Assembly (NCBI RefSeq): GCF_004944975.1
Contig: NZ_SPQG01000003.1
Span: 287,023 to 345,611 of the forward strand
Origin: Halorhabdus amylolytica
GTDB taxonomy: Archaea > Halobacteriota > Halobacteria > Halobacteriales > Haloarculaceae
Length of the DNA: 58,589 nt
Reading direction: 5' to 3'
In this document: positions 8,399 through 17,633 of the stretch, one piece after another
How positions within the stretch are numbered: position 1 is the first letter of the stretch
Layout of the letters: the number at the start of each line of letters is the position of its first letter
The notes under the pieces: model-generated
The model's database searches: none
What the model saw: the letters and a program-made list of their open reading frames with translations, nothing else
Told to the model about the DNA's origin: nothing
Program-made: the position numbers and the translations under genes

Positions 8399-8839
8399 TT
8401 ACTCCTCGTGGACGTCGTCGTCTTCGGTACTGGTCGCATCGAGATCTTTCTCGCCGAAGTAGATCTCCGCGCCGTCCTGGGCGACCTTCTCGGCCAGGAC
8501 TGCACACTTTACGCGCATGGGTGAGATGTCCACACCGAGCATGTCGATGACGTCGTCGCGGTTGAGTTCTTCCAGCTTTTCGACCGTCATGCCTTCGAGA
8601 CGTTCCGACAGCATCGACGCCGAGGCCTGCGAGATGGCACAGCCGTCCCCACGGAACGCGACGGATTCGATGACCTCTTCATCGTCGTCCAGGACGACAT
8701 CCATCTCGATAGTGTCGCCACACATCGGATTCTCGCCGACGTGCGTGAACGTCGCTCCCTCGATCTCGCCGTAGTTGCGTGGGTTCTTGTAGTGATCGAG
8801 GATCTGCTGTCGGTACATGTCACTCCCGCCGATTCCCAT
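8399..8839 (-). CDS. sufU: Fe-S cluster assembly scaffold SufU/IscU
   Basis: 146-residue U-type scaffold on which [Fe-S] clusters are assembled from sulfur supplied by cysteine desulfurase. The three conserved cysteines are in NPMCGD, GDGCAIS and RVKCAVL. The N-terminal MYRQQILDHYKNPRNYG is characteristic of SufU. The ATG at 8839 (MGIGGSDMYR) is the upstream choice; the internal Met before YRQQ is possible. In many haloarchaea the gene lies directly beside sufS. Here sufS is on the same strand but 3.3 kb upstream, separated by two opposite-strand genes, as if the pair had been split by an insertion. Confidence 0.92.
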   Translation of the reverse strand: MGIGGSDMYRQQILDHYKNPRNYGEIEGATFTHVGENPMCGDTIEMDVVLDDDEEVIESVAFRGDGCAISQASASMLSERLEGMTVEKLEELNRDDVIDMLGVDISPMRVKCAVLAEKVAQDGAEIYFGEKDLDATSTEDDDVHEE

Positions 8840-8996
8840 TGGTACGACCAGATTGGCGATACCGGCGGAAAAACGTTCCGCGGCAAAACCTATCATGAGA
8901 AATAGTAGCTACAGCGTGATAGAATGGATTGCATCAGTAATATTATAATCTCTCGGTCATTTTATCGAGTCATTGTTCACAAAGAGGGATACCGAA

Positions 8997-10253
8997 ATGT
9001 TGGATGACATACAGGAATTGCCGGATACAGAGCTAGGGAACATTGCTACGACTGGGTCGGTAAGTGGTCCGATTGAAGGATTACTGCGAGAACACGAACA
9101 GCCCAGAGACGTTGTGGTGGGCGAGAGTGTCGAATACGCGACTGGAGAACGAACGACCACAGTTGAACCCGACGGTGAGTCTCACACATATTTGATCGCA
9201 ACCGATGATCGCGTGTTGGTCGTTCTTGGGGAACAACCGTCCGACTGCGAGATCGAATTCGAGTTGCGGTCAGTATCACGAGCAGCAGTCAATAGCGGAT
9301 TGCTGAACACGACCCTGGTAGTCGAGCAAGGAGAGAAGTCGCTCCGGTTATCGCCCACACATGGCGATGCGGAAGGGATCGCGGAGTACATTACGGTGAT
9401 GTCTGAGGCGTACTCTGACGTCGAAGACGCTATCGCGTCGGCCGAAGAGATGACCGAAGAACTCGAATCGAAGGTCCGTGAGAGCGGAACGATCGGATAT
9501 CTTCGTCTCCAGATCCAATCAGAACTTTCGGACGCGCGCCAGTCAGTTACACGAGAGAAGGTTCACACTGACCGACTACTTGAGCGGGTTGAAGCCGCCG
9601 ATAAGGAACTCAACCGACGGTACACCGACGCCTGGATCAACCGCATCAACGACACGATGGGGCGGGCCGAAACGGCGCTCGAACAGAACGAGTATACGGC
9701 ATTCTGCGAAGCGTACGTCGAGGCCGTGGACGCGCTGGCTTCGCTGCGGGATGTGCTTGCTGACCTCAATGCACCGCCCCGAGAAGTGGCTGACGAGGTT
9801 ACCGAGAAGGCCAACGAGGTTGACCAACTCGCTGAAACGTATGTCGAGTCGATCCGTAACGCACACGAGCACGCAACAGAAAGTGACGACCCCGAGGAGA
9901 CTGCCAATGCCTGGCTCGAAACCTTCCGGCGTGTGACGGCCGCCCGCAAAGCCGACTGGGGGACGGAAGTTGATTCGATTGACTTTCCATTCTCGAAGAT
10001 CGAACCGATCGCCGAGGCGACAGTCAACGCGTTAGAGCGCCACGCTGAGACCCTCCAGACAGCAGGTGAGCGAGCACTCGATACCGATACCGCTGAAGCC
10101 CGGAGTTACTTCGAGCAGGCGGTAGCGCGTATTCGGCGGGCCCAAGAGATCACCGAAACACATCCAGTCGGGGATAGTTCAACCTTCGACAGGCGCCTCG
10201 AAGAACTCCAGGAAAAAGTCGAAGTGACTGAGTGGGAGTGGGGAATGGACTGA
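8997..10253 (+). CDS. PH-like domain plus helical-repeat protein, paralogue 1
   Basis: 418-residue protein I do not recognise as a named family. The N-terminal ~125 residues look like a PH/GRAM-type beta domain (YLIATDDRVLVVLGE, then EIEFELRSVSRAAVNSGLL). The rest is highly helical and acidic, with TPR- or coiled-coil-like heptads, ending in EWEWGMD. It has no signal peptide or membrane helix, so it is cytoplasmic. The start is the ATG at 8997, preceded by GAGGG at a good distance; an upstream TTG is in frame but less likely. An AT-rich promoter region (taatattataatc) lies just upstream. A clear paralogue follows 376 bases downstream. The pair interrupts the sufS-sufU neighbourhood and uses more AT-rich DNA than its neighbours, which hints at transfer. 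Confidence 0.75.
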   Translation: MLDDIQELPDTELGNIATTGSVSGPIEGLLREHEQPRDVVVGESVEYATGERTTTVEPDGESHTYLIATDDRVLVVLGEQPSDCEIEFELRSVSRAAVNSGLLNTTLVVEQGEKSLRLSPTHGDAEGIAEYITVMSEAYSDVEDAIASAEEMTEELESKVRESGTIGYLRLQIQSELSDARQSVTREKVHTDRLLERVEAADKELNRRYTDAWINRINDTMGRAETALEQNEYTAFCEAYVEAVDALASLRDVLADLNAPPREVADEVTEKANEVDQLAETYVESIRNAHEHATESDDPEETANAWLETFRRVTAARKADWGTEVDSIDFPFSKIEPIAEATVNALERHAETLQTAGERALDTDTAEARSYFEQAVARIRRAQEITETHPVGDSSTFDRRLEELQEKVEVTEWEWGMD

Positions 10254-10629
10254 CTACTCTCACAATGGCGTGATCTGTTCTACTGGTCACAGGCCACGGC
10301 CGGCACTGGGCAGTACCGAGAGCCCTTCCGGTCGGACGCCAGGGGTCGGGCCGAACCAGTCCACTCCCTGATTGAGACGACACAGATAGGTGGTTCATGG
10401 TCCGTATTGCTGAGATCCAGTACCGTCAATTCATGTGTGAGTCATTCCGACACCGTCGAGGCTGTCCCTACGAGGTAGTACAGCTACCGTCTCCGACCTT
10501 CGACACCGATATGACGATAAGTAATTCAGTATGAATGATAAATAGGGGAATATCTAGAGCCTGTATAGTTAATACCCTACGATATTATTGGAGGTATAGA
10601 GTGCGCGTCCATCCCGGGAGTAACCAGCA
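10254..10629. other. Intergenic region between the two PH-like paralogues
   Basis: About 375 bases with no convincing gene or RNA. The right half is markedly AT-rich (around 10505-10600: aagtaattcag, gataaatagggg, tagttaatac) and probably contains the promoter of the second paralogue. A small dyad GGTAG..CTACC lies near 10475. GGGAG at 10616-10620 provides a ribosome-binding site for the next ATG. Confidence 0.5.
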
Positions 10630-11940
10630 ATGTTCGACAGAGTAAATGAGCTATCGGATTCGTTGATCGGCGGTTCGGGTGGGGATAGAGATGTCAACGA
10701 GGATACGTTCGTCGAGTTGTTACGCGACGATGAGCGTCCTTCGCATGTACTGATAGGGAGCAGTGTCGAGCGCGAAACGGGTGGACGGACCACGACTGTC
10801 GAGCCCGATGGGGATCACGAGGTTTATCTGATCGTAACGGACGAGCGGGTGATGATCGTTCTCGGGGACGAACCAGATACGGTCGAAATCGAGTTTGAAC
10901 TGGGTTCAGTCAGCCGGTGTACTGTCCAATCCGGCCTTCTGAACAAGACGCTGGTCGTGGACGGCGGTGACGAGTCCATTCGTTTTTCGCCTACGGAGGG
11001 GGATCCAGAAGCCGTCGAGGATTACGTCGAACAGGCGTCCGAGATCTATCAGGACGTCGGCGACGCTCTCAAGACAGCCACGGATCGATTCGACACGCTT
11101 GAATCGAAGATCCAGAACGAGGGTGAGGGCTCGGATCTATGGTTACGTGTTCAGTCGAAGCTCTCGGAAGCCCGGAGTCATGCGACTCACGATGGTGGAC
11201 AGCATCCCCTCGGACCGGTCGAGAACGAAATCACGCTGGATCGGCTACTCGACCGGGTAGTGGACCTAGAACGTGAGTTTCAGCAACGCTACGTCGAGGC
11301 CTGGCTCGAACGCGGTCGAGCGCAACTCGACGAGGCACGGGACGCCAAGGAGACCAAAGATTATGCCACGTTCTGTGCCTCGTATACGAGTGCAGTCGAA
11401 GCCGCTGTTGTACTACGAAACGCGACCGACCGATTGGATCAGGTACCCCAGCAAGCGGCTGACGAGATCGAATCGTTCAGGGGGGAACTGGACGGGCTCG
11501 ACCGTGCGTACGTTGAAGCGACACGGGACGCGCTCGACAGAGCGACTGAAGGGGGCGACCCGGAAACCACAGCAATGCGCTGGTACGAAGTGTACCGACG
11601 ATACGATGCCGCCCGCGCGGCGGACTGGGATCGAACTGACGACCTCCCGGAACTCGAGGCGGAGGACGAACTCGATTCGATCGTTCCGGCGACGGTCGAT
11701 GCTTTCATCGAACACGCCGGTGCGCTCGAAGCCGCAGGTGAGGACTGTGAGGACGACGACGCCGAGGACGCCCGCGAGTACTACGAACAGGCGACCGAAC
11801 GATTACACACTGCGGAGGCGATCGTCGACGAGGAAGACGCCAATCTCGACGACCGGTCGTTCGAGGAGCGAATCGAGAGCCTCGAAGAGAAGATCGATCG
11901 CACCAAGTGGGAGTGGGGATCCCCCGGATCGACATCCTAA
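10630..11940 (+). CDS. PH-like domain plus helical-repeat protein, paralogue 2
   Basis: 436-residue paralogue of the preceding gene. Shared landmarks are VERETGGRTTTVEPDGD, YLIVTDERVMIVLGDEP, EIEFELGSVSR, SGLLNKTLVV, the helical body with LLDRVVDLEREFQQRY, a run of Asp/Glu near 375-385 and the C-terminal KWEWG signature. The N-terminal third resembles a PH-type domain; the remainder is TPR/coiled-coil-like. No transmembrane segment or catalytic motif is visible. A good ribosome-binding site precedes the ATG. The gene ends close to a duplicated fragment of the sufS 3' end. Function is unknown. Tandem duplication and location suggest an accessory module. Confidence 0.75.
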   Translation: MFDRVNELSDSLIGGSGGDRDVNEDTFVELLRDDERPSHVLIGSSVERETGGRTTTVEPDGDHEVYLIVTDERVMIVLGDEPDTVEIEFELGSVSRCTVQSGLLNKTLVVDGGDESIRFSPTEGDPEAVEDYVEQASEIYQDVGDALKTATDRFDTLESKIQNEGEGSDLWLRVQSKLSEARSHATHDGGQHPLGPVENEITLDRLLDRVVDLEREFQQRYVEAWLERGRAQLDEARDAKETKDYATFCASYTSAVEAAVVLRNATDRLDQVPQQAADEIESFRGELDGLDRAYVEATRDALDRATEGGDPETTAMRWYEVYRRYDAARAADWDRTDDLPELEAEDELDSIVPATVDAFIEHAGALEAAGEDCEDDDAEDAREYYEQATERLHTAEAIVDEEDANLDDRSFEERIESLEEKIDRTKWEWGSPGSTS

Positions 11941-11981
11941 TTCGTTCTCACGGTCTGGATCGGTGTCGTGACCGGTTTTCG

Positions 11982-12017
11982 GCTCACGCAAACAGTTCGC
12001 GAGCGTCGTTCATCGCC
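11982..12017. repeat. Duplicated 3' end of sufS (36 bp)
   Basis: 36 bases match the true sufS 3' end at 12138-12173 at 35 positions. On the minus strand they still encode NDARELFA plus stop. This is a direct repeat with a 156-bp offset and marks a recombination or insertion event beside sufS. Confidence 0.85.
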
Positions 12018-12137
12018 ACGCCACCTTTTTCCCGCTCGGGTCGCCCTCGGCGACCGCTCGCGGCAAAAACGTGGGCGAAAAAACCGGTCCCTCAGCGATG
12101 CTTCGGGACCGGCCAAACGCGGCCATAGGCCGCGTCT
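12018..12137. terminator. Three nested hairpins between sufS-end repeats, probable bidirectional terminator
   Basis: Three strong inverted repeats lie in 120 bases: GGTCGCC-CTC-GGCGACC (12039-12055), CCGGTCCC..GGGACCGG (12084-12112) and CGCGGCC-ATA-GGCCGCG (12118-12134), with T and A runs nearby. The position between convergent genes (PH-like paralogue 2 and sufS) suits transcription termination. The same segment is bounded by the duplicated sufS ends, so it may instead be a small mobile or recombination-derived element. Confidence 0.5.
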
Positions 12138-12139
12138 GC

Positions 12140-13387
12140 TCACGCAAACAGTTCGCGAGCGTCGTCCATCGCCTCGATCAGGACGTCGATCTCCTCGCGA
12201 GTATTATAAACGTAGAACGAGGCCCGCGCAGTCGCGGCCACGCCCAGCTTGTCGTGTAGCGGCTGCGTACAGTGATCACCGGCACGGATCGCGACCGCGT
12301 AGTCGTTGAGGATCGACGCGAGATCGTGGGCGTGGACGGACTCCAGGTTGAACGAAACCAGACCGCCGCGTTCCTCGCCCGCGGGCGGCCCGTAGGTTTC
12401 GACATCGTCGAACTCTGCCAGACGGTCTATCGCGTACTGGGCGAGTTCGTTCTCGTGACGAGCGATCCGGTCCATGCCGATGTCGTCGAGATACTCGACT
12501 GCTTCTGCCAGTGCGATCCCCTGGGCAATCTTCGGCGTTCCGGCCTCGAACTTCCAGGGGAGGTCGTTCCAGGTAGCGTCCTCGAAGGTGACTTTCGTGA
12601 TCATGTCGCCGCCGTAGTTGAACGGCTCCATGTCCTCTAAGATCGCTTTCTTGCCGTACAGCGCGCCGATACCGGTCGGTCCGGCCATCTTGTGCCCCGA
12701 GAAGGCATAGAAGTCCGCGTCGATCGCCTCGACGTCGACCGGCCGGTTGGGAACGGCCTGGGCGCCGTCAACGAAGATCAGCGCGTCGTTCTCGTGAGCG
12801 AGATCCGCGAGATCCGCGACGGGATTGATCGCCCCGAGCGTGTTCGAGACGTGCAGTACTGAGACCATCGCCGTGTCCGGGCCAATGACCTCCTTGGCGT
12901 GATCCATGTCGAGGTGGCCGTCGTCGGTGACCCGGATGTACCGGACCGTCGCCCCGGTTTTCTTCGCGATCTGTTGCCAGGTCACTAGCGAGGCGTGGTG
13001 TTCCATCTCCGTCAGGACTACCTCGTCGCCGGGGCCGAGTTCGTTCAGTCCCCAGGCGTAGGCCACCAGATTCTCTGACTCGGTCGTGTTCGAGGTGAAG
13101 ACCAACTCCTCGCGGCCACCGGTTGCGCCGACGAACTCGGCGACCCGGTCGTGGGCCTCTTCGTAAGCGATACTGGCCTCCTGGCTGAGCTGGTGGAGTC
13201 CCCGGTGGACGTTTGCGTTGTAGGTCTCGTAGTACTCGACGATGGCGTCGATGACTCGTTCGGGCGTCTGGGTCGTCGCCGCGTTGTCAAGGTACACTAG
13301 CGGCGTGCCGTCGAACTCCCGTTCCAGCACGGGGAAATCCTCGCGGATCGACTCGATGTCGAGGGCCCCGGACTCACGTACCGTCAT
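12140..13387 (-). CDS. sufS: Cysteine desulfurase SufS
   Basis: 415-residue class V aminotransferase-fold, PLP-dependent enzyme that converts cysteine to alanine and passes persulfide sulfur to the Fe-S assembly machinery. YLDNAATTQTP near the N-terminus, the PLP lysine in FSGHKMAGPTG and the catalytic cysteine in RAGDHCTQPLHDKLG place it in the SufS (group II) type. The ATG at 13387 gives a normal N-terminus; upstream codons would add a cysteine- and serine-rich stretch unlike the family. It presumably works with SufU encoded downstream on the same strand, from which it is separated by two opposite-strand genes. Its last 36 bases are duplicated at 11982-12017. Confidence 0.95.
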   Translation of the reverse strand: MTVRESGALDIESIREDFPVLEREFDGTPLVYLDNAATTQTPERVIDAIVEYYETYNANVHRGLHQLSQEASIAYEEAHDRVAEFVGATGGREELVFTSNTTESENLVAYAWGLNELGPGDEVVLTEMEHHASLVTWQQIAKKTGATVRYIRVTDDGHLDMDHAKEVIGPDTAMVSVLHVSNTLGAINPVADLADLAHENDALIFVDGAQAVPNRPVDVEAIDADFYAFSGHKMAGPTGIGALYGKKAILEDMEPFNYGGDMITKVTFEDATWNDLPWKFEAGTPKIAQGIALAEAVEYLDDIGMDRIARHENELAQYAIDRLAEFDDVETYGPPAGEERGGLVSFNLESVHAHDLASILNDYAVAIRAGDHCTQPLHDKLGVAATARASFYVYNTREEIDVLIEAMDDARELFA

Positions 13388-13472
13388 TACGCAGTAATGG
13401 GGGACCGAGACGGAACTTTCCTTCGGTCCGCCTAGAAGAGGTGGGCGACTGCGAAAACGGGGTACGACTGGT

Positions 13473-13739
13473 CTACTCGCCGAGGTGCTGCTGGATCGCG
13501 AACGCGTACATCGCGTACAGCAGCAATACAATGACGCCGACGAGAATAAGTCCCGCCCGGATGGTCGGATCGATCAGGACAGTGTCGGGGACGGCGCCGT
13601 CTCCGTTCACTGGACCGGCCGATCTGCCGGCGATCGATTCGAGCAGTCCTAGCACGACGACTCCCAGGATGATCAGTCCGCCGCCGAGCGCCATCGCGAC
13701 CTTGTCCGCCATCGTCTCCGTAGTAGTGTTGGTTGCCAT
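13473..13739 (-). CDS. Small two-helix membrane protein linked to DoxX
   Basis: 88-residue protein with two membrane helices (about residues 15-35, GGGLIILGVVVLGLLESI, and 58-80). The ATG at 13739 follows a strong ribosome-binding site (GGAGGTG on the minus strand). The gene starts 13 bases after the DoxX-like gene ends, so the two form an operon. The hydrophilic loop between the helices is short. No family is recognised with certainty; a subunit or accessory of the DoxX protein is likely from context. Confidence 0.7.
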   Translation of the reverse strand: MATNTTTETMADKVAMALGGGLIILGVVVLGLLESIAGRSAGPVNGDGAVPDTVLIDPTIRAGLILVGVIVLLLYAMYAFAIQQHLGE

Positions 13740-13752
13740 GTTTGTCACCTCC

Positions 13753-14274
13753 TTAGCCGAGTATGTATCGCAGCCACTGGTTGTTCCGGACGAGGGCAGT
13801 CCGCTCGATGTACGCATCGAGCCCCCAGACACGACCGGCGCCGAGAACGATCAGCGCGATGAACAACACCAGTCCCATCAGGTCGCCGTTGACCATGCCG
13901 TGGGCCCAGTCCTGATTGGCCGTCGTGAAGAAGACCATCAGGAAGGCCCCGAAGAACGCGGCCAGCCTGAGCAGGCAGCCGACGATCAGGCCGAGCCCGA
14001 TCAGCGTCTGCCCGACCGGAACCATGAAATTCACGATTTCGAGCCCGATTCCGCTACTGAACGGCGCCATGATCGGTGAGACGACTGTCCCTTCCGAACC
14101 CACGAACCAACTCGCGTCGAAGGGCCAGTTCAGGATCTTGTCTAACCCGGCGTGGAGGAACCACCAACCGACGATCAATCGCAGCAACAGCGTCCAGTAG
14201 GCCAGCCACCTACCGTCTATCTCGTACGATACATTCGTCCCGAACAGGGTCGTGTTCACCTCGGTGTTTGCCAT
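13753..14274 (-). CDS. DoxX/DoxD-family membrane protein
   Basis: 173-residue membrane protein with four predicted helices. The conserved DoxX features are WTLLLRLIVGWWFLHAGLDK near the N-terminus and the later GQTLIGLGLIVGCLLRLAAF helix. DoxD is the large subunit of thiosulfate:quinone oxidoreductase in Acidianus. Most haloarchaeal DoxX proteins lack an assigned function, so electron transfer to quinone from a sulfur compound is only possible. It is first in a two-gene operon, with a good TATA element upstream. Confidence 0.8.
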   Translation of the reverse strand: MANTEVNTTLFGTNVSYEIDGRWLAYWTLLLRLIVGWWFLHAGLDKILNWPFDASWFVGSEGTVVSPIMAPFSSGIGLEIVNFMVPVGQTLIGLGLIVGCLLRLAAFFGAFLMVFFTTANQDWAHGMVNGDLMGLVLFIALIVLGAGRVWGLDAYIERTALVRNNQWLRYILG

Positions 14275-14310
14275 TGGTACCTACCTCACACTCTGACTTC
14301 TCCGGAGAGG

Positions 14311-14319
14311 TATATTAAA
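14311..14319 (-). promoter_or_regulatory. TATA element of the DoxX operon
   Basis: CTTTAATATA on the minus strand lies about 37 bases upstream of the DoxX start codon. It predicts transcription start some 12 bases before the ATG. The match to the haloarchaeal TATA consensus is good; no BRE is defined. Confidence 0.5.
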
Positions 14320-14465
14320 GGGGGTGCTATTTTCACTTCCTGATAACCTTTGTAGGGGATCTTAGCTCGCCCAAATACCGCTGGAGCTTCTGCCTGGAGC
14401 CCACAACGTCGTGATCTCGAATTCCATCTCATCCAATCGTTTTAGGTACCCAACACTATTCTATA

Positions 14466-15101
14466 ATGGATCTTATACGGGCGAGCAGGGTCAGGACCCG
14501 GGCAGTTTTCCGAGCTGAGGACGACCCCCTCGATATGTCCGAAGACACGCTCGCCTGGGAGACCATCGATTCGGGGACGGCCTACACCTGCGAAGGGTTC
14601 GACGTGATCACCGAGGCCGTCGAACTGCCCGACGGTACCGAGACGACTTTCGACTACCTCGCCGAGGGCGAGAGTGTCGTCGTCCTCCCGTTCACCCGGG
14701 ACGGCGATGTGGTGGTCATCGAGGAGTGGCGACAGGCCATCAGGCGGGTAAACTACGGCCTCCCGGCAGGGAGTCTGGAATCCGATGACGACGATCCCGC
14801 GACGGCCGTCGAACGGGAACTCGGGGAAGAAACGGGCTACGAGCCGGGAACCGTCGAACACTTGACGACTGTCGAACCGGCCAACGGCTTCTCCGACGCC
14901 GTGTTTCACTACTTTCTCGCGACCGACTGTACGCCGACGGCCGATCGGAACCTCGATTACAACGAGTCCATCGCCGTCGAGACCACCACGTTCGATGCGC
15001 TCGTCGAGGCGGCCCGGGAGGACGAATTACGGGACGGTCGAACGATGCTCGGCGTGCTCTATTACGCGCTCTTCGAAGGCGTCGCGGAACGGAATCCTTA
15101 G
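14466..15101 (+). CDS. Nudix hydrolase, ADP-ribose pyrophosphatase-like
   Basis: 211-residue Nudix enzyme (188 if it starts at the ATG at 14535). The Nudix helix is seen as [15 protein letters not shown], preceded by [16 protein letters not shown]. The spacing has one extra residue, and Asp stands where the first Glu is usual. [18 protein letters not shown] is typical of ADP-ribose/NDP-sugar pyrophosphatases. A TTTTAG element 22-27 bases before the first ATG supports a leaderless transcript from there, but the family N-terminus fits the later MSEDTLAW start better. It lies directly upstream of tgtA with 25 bases between, so co-transcription is possible. Confidence 0.85.
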   Translation: MDLIRASRVRTRAVFRAEDDPLDMSEDTLAWETIDSGTAYTCEGFDVITEAVELPDGTETTFDYLAEGESVVVLPFTRDGDVVVIEEWRQAIRRVNYGLPAGSLESDDDDPATAVERELGEETGYEPGTVEHLTTVEPANGFSDAVFHYFLATDCTPTADRNLDYNESIAVETTTFDALVEAAREDELRDGRTMLGVLYYALFEGVAERNP

Positions 15102-15126
15102 GCCCGCGGATCGTCCAGGGAGGGGC

Positions 15127-16596
15127 ATGCGCGATCACTTCGAAATCCGCGGCTACGACGCCGCGGGGCGACTCGGCGAGTTAACCGTCCCCCGGGCGGA
15201 CGTCACCGTCGAGACGCCTGCCCTCCTGCCGGTGATCAATCCCCATCACGAGACGATCGATCCCGGCCGACTCGAGACGGAGTTCGGAGCCGAGATGCTC
15301 ATCACCAACAGCTACGTCATCTACGGCAGCGAGGAAGTGCGGGAGCCCGCACTCGAGGACGGCCTGCACGAACTGCTCGGATTCGACGGTGCGATCATGA
15401 CCGACTCGGGCTCCTTCCAGCTGGCCGAGTACGGCGAGATCGACGTTACCAGCCGGGAGATCCTGGAGTTCCAGGACGATATCGGCACGGATATCGCCAC
15501 GCCCGTGGACATCCCGACACCCCCCGACGTGGGCCGGGAGCGTGCCGTCGACGAACTGGCGACCACCCAGAAGCGCCTGGAAGCCGCCGCCAGCCTCGAC
15601 CTCGGCGAGATGCTCATCAATGCGCCCGTCCAGGGCTCGACGTATCCCGACCTTCGCGAGCGGGCTGCCGAAGACGCCTATGGCACGGGACTGGACGTGT
15701 TCCCGGTCGGCGCGATGGTGCCGTTGATGAACGACTACCGCTACGGCGACATGATCGAGGCGGTCATGGGGGCAAAGCGTGGACTCGGCGAGGACGCCCC
15801 GGTGCACCTCTTCGGCGCGGGCCATCCCATGATGTTCGCCCTCGCCGTGGCGGCCGGCTGTGACCTCTTCGATTCGGCCGCCTACGCGCTGTACGCCCGG
15901 GACGATCGCTATCTCACCGTGCGGGGCACCCGTCATCTCGAGGACCTTGAATACTTCCCCTGTGAGTGTCCCGTCTGTACGGAACACGATCCAGCAGCTG
16001 TGCGGGACCTCCCGGACGACGCACGGACCGAACGCCTCGCCGAACACAATCTCTATGTCTCCTTCGGTGAGATGCGTCGCATCAAGCAGGCTATCCGGCG
16101 GGGGAATCTACTCGAACTCGTCGAGGCGCGTGCGCGGGCACACCCGGCCGTTCTCGACGGATATCGAGCGCTGCTCGAACACGCCGACCAGCTCGAGACG
16201 ACCGATCCCGCCTCCAAGGACGCCTTCTTCTATCTCTCGGGGGAGAGCGCCGGTCGACCGGAAGTCCGCCGTCATCACGACCGCCTCGCCGAACTGTCAC
16301 CCCCCGATGACCTCCTATTGACAGTCGATCCGGCGGCCAGCGACGAGGAGTTCGAGGAGATCTGGGAAGTCTACCCGCCGTTCGGTCCAGTTCCACGGGG
16401 GCTCGACCAGACGTACCCACTCACCGCCGAAGTGCCCGATCACCTCGACGAGCGGGCCTACCTGGAAGCCGCGCGAGGCGTCTCCCGCCTTGCGACTGCC
16501 GACGCCTCGATAACCCTCCTCGGCGATGGCTGGCCGGCCAGCGCGCTCGACGTACTTCCTGACAGCGTCGAGGTGAGCCACACGTCAAAAGAGTGA
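15127..16596 (+). CDS. tgtA: Archaeosine tRNA-ribosyltransferase TgtA
   Basis: 489-residue enzyme that exchanges guanine-15 of the tRNA D-loop for preQ0, the first tRNA-level step to archaeosine. The catalytic nucleophile is Asp93 in MTDSGSFQ. The zinc site is formed around FPCECPVC near residue 280, plus a downstream histidine. The NAPVQGST and [22 protein letters not shown] blocks are typical of archaeal TGT. The ATG at 15127 matches the family start ([11 protein letters not shown]). The enzymes for the next steps, ArcS and RaSEA, lie within 7 kb on the same strand. Confidence 0.95.
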   Translation: MRDHFEIRGYDAAGRLGELTVPRADVTVETPALLPVINPHHETIDPGRLETEFGAEMLITNSYVIYGSEEVREPALEDGLHELLGFDGAIMTDSGSFQLAEYGEIDVTSREILEFQDDIGTDIATPVDIPTPPDVGRERAVDELATTQKRLEAAASLDLGEMLINAPVQGSTYPDLRERAAEDAYGTGLDVFPVGAMVPLMNDYRYGDMIEAVMGAKRGLGEDAPVHLFGAGHPMMFALAVAAGCDLFDSAAYALYARDDRYLTVRGTRHLEDLEYFPCECPVCTEHDPAAVRDLPDDARTERLAEHNLYVSFGEMRRIKQAIRRGNLLELVEARARAHPAVLDGYRALLEHADQLETTDPASKDAFFYLSGESAGRPEVRRHHDRLAELSPPDDLLLTVDPAASDEEFEEIWEVYPPFGPVPRGLDQTYPLTAEVPDHLDERAYLEAARGVSRLATADASITLLGDGWPASALDVLPDSVEVSHTSKE

Positions 16597-16691
16597 TTTC
16601 CCGCCTCCGTCTGGCGATCGCAGCCAGAAGCGATCCCGGTAAGGACTGACAGCACCCGCACGTTTTCCCGTCCGCTCGTCGTGCGCCCGAT

Positions 16692-17633
16692 ATGAGTCAA
16701 TTCGATCGGACCGGCGGTTCCATCGGCTCGTCCACTCCGGAGACCGAGGGGACTCTCGGCCGGACCGAGTCACGGATCGCACCGTCGGAGGTCTTCTCTA
16801 TTCTGGGCAACGACACACGGGTGGCTATTCTCCGGGCCATGCTGGAACTCGGCGCGGACGAGCAGCCGGTCAGCTTCACGGCTATCTTCGAGCGGATCGA
16901 CGTCGACGACAGCGCGAACTTCAGTTATCACCTCGAAAAGTTGACGGGACATTTCATCGCTCACCGCGAGGACGGCTACGAGTTCCGGTATCCCGGCCGG
17001 AAGGTCGTGAGTTCGATCTTCACCGGCACGTTGACCGAGCGTGCCCAGCTGGGCTTTTTCCCCGTCGCTGGGTCGTGTTACGCCTGTGACGGGCCGCTGC
17101 ACGGCTGGTACGTCGACGACGAACTCTCGATCGGCTGTACCGACTGCGGGACGATTCAGGTCAGCTACCCGTTTCCCGCCGGTGGACTCGACGACCGCAC
17201 GACCGAGGACGTCCTGGAAGCCTTCCAGCACTACGTCCGCCACCATTACTGTCTGGCCGCCGACGGCGTCTGCCCCGAGTGTACCGGCTCGGTCGAGACC
17301 GACCTCGTTGCTGATCCCGACGAGGACGACCTGGACGTCGCCGTCGAACACGTCTGTGAGCGCTGTGGCTATCGTCTCGAGTCGACCGTCGGGATCACGC
17401 TGCTGGACGCCGCCGATGTCCTGGTGTTCTTCTCGAAGCGTGGCGTCGATCTGAACGCCGAACAGTTCTGGCGTTTCGACTGGTGCGTGAGCGACGAACA
17501 CACGGAAATCGTCGACGAGAACCCGCTTCGCGTCCGGGTAACTCTCCCCTGTGAGGGCGACGAACTCCGCGTCCTTCTCGACGAAACGGTTTCCGTGATC
17601 GAGACTGCTGTCGTCGAGCGTCTCCCGGAGTGA
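16692..17633 (+). CDS. Winged-helix regulator with zinc-ribbon sensor region (DUF7351-like)
   Basis: 313 residues. An ArsR-like winged helix lies at about 35-110 (FSILGNDTRVAILRAML, then SANFSYHLEKLTGHFI). A cysteine-rich region follows with CYACDGPL..CTDCG and a second pair CPECTG..CERCGYR, which suggests two zinc ribbons. The remaining C-terminal domain is acidic and undefined. This architecture is common in haloarchaea and unassigned functionally. Its stop TGA overlaps a GTG that begins a 55-codon frame, so a small partner may be translationally coupled. Target genes are unknown. Confidence 0.8.
   Translation: MSQFDRTGGSIGSSTPETEGTLGRTESRIAPSEVFSILGNDTRVAILRAMLELGADEQPVSFTAIFERIDVDDSANFSYHLEKLTGHFIAHREDGYEFRYPGRKVVSSIFTGTLTERAQLGFFPVAGSCYACDGPLHGWYVDDELSIGCTDCGTIQVSYPFPAGGLDDRTTEDVLEAFQHYVRHHYCLAADGVCPECTGSVETDLVADPDEDDLDVAVEHVCERCGYRLESTVGITLLDAADVLVFFSKRGVDLNAEQFWRFDWCVSDEHTEIVDENPLRVRVTLPCEGDELRVLLDETVSVIETAVVERLPE

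Noticed and set aside
10254-10629. Possible tRNA or small RNA between the PH-like paralogues
   Set aside because: No cloverleaf, T-loop consensus or conserved RNA motif could be found.
15181-16047. 288-codon minus-strand frame opposite tgtA
   Set aside because: Shadow of tgtA with no independent support.
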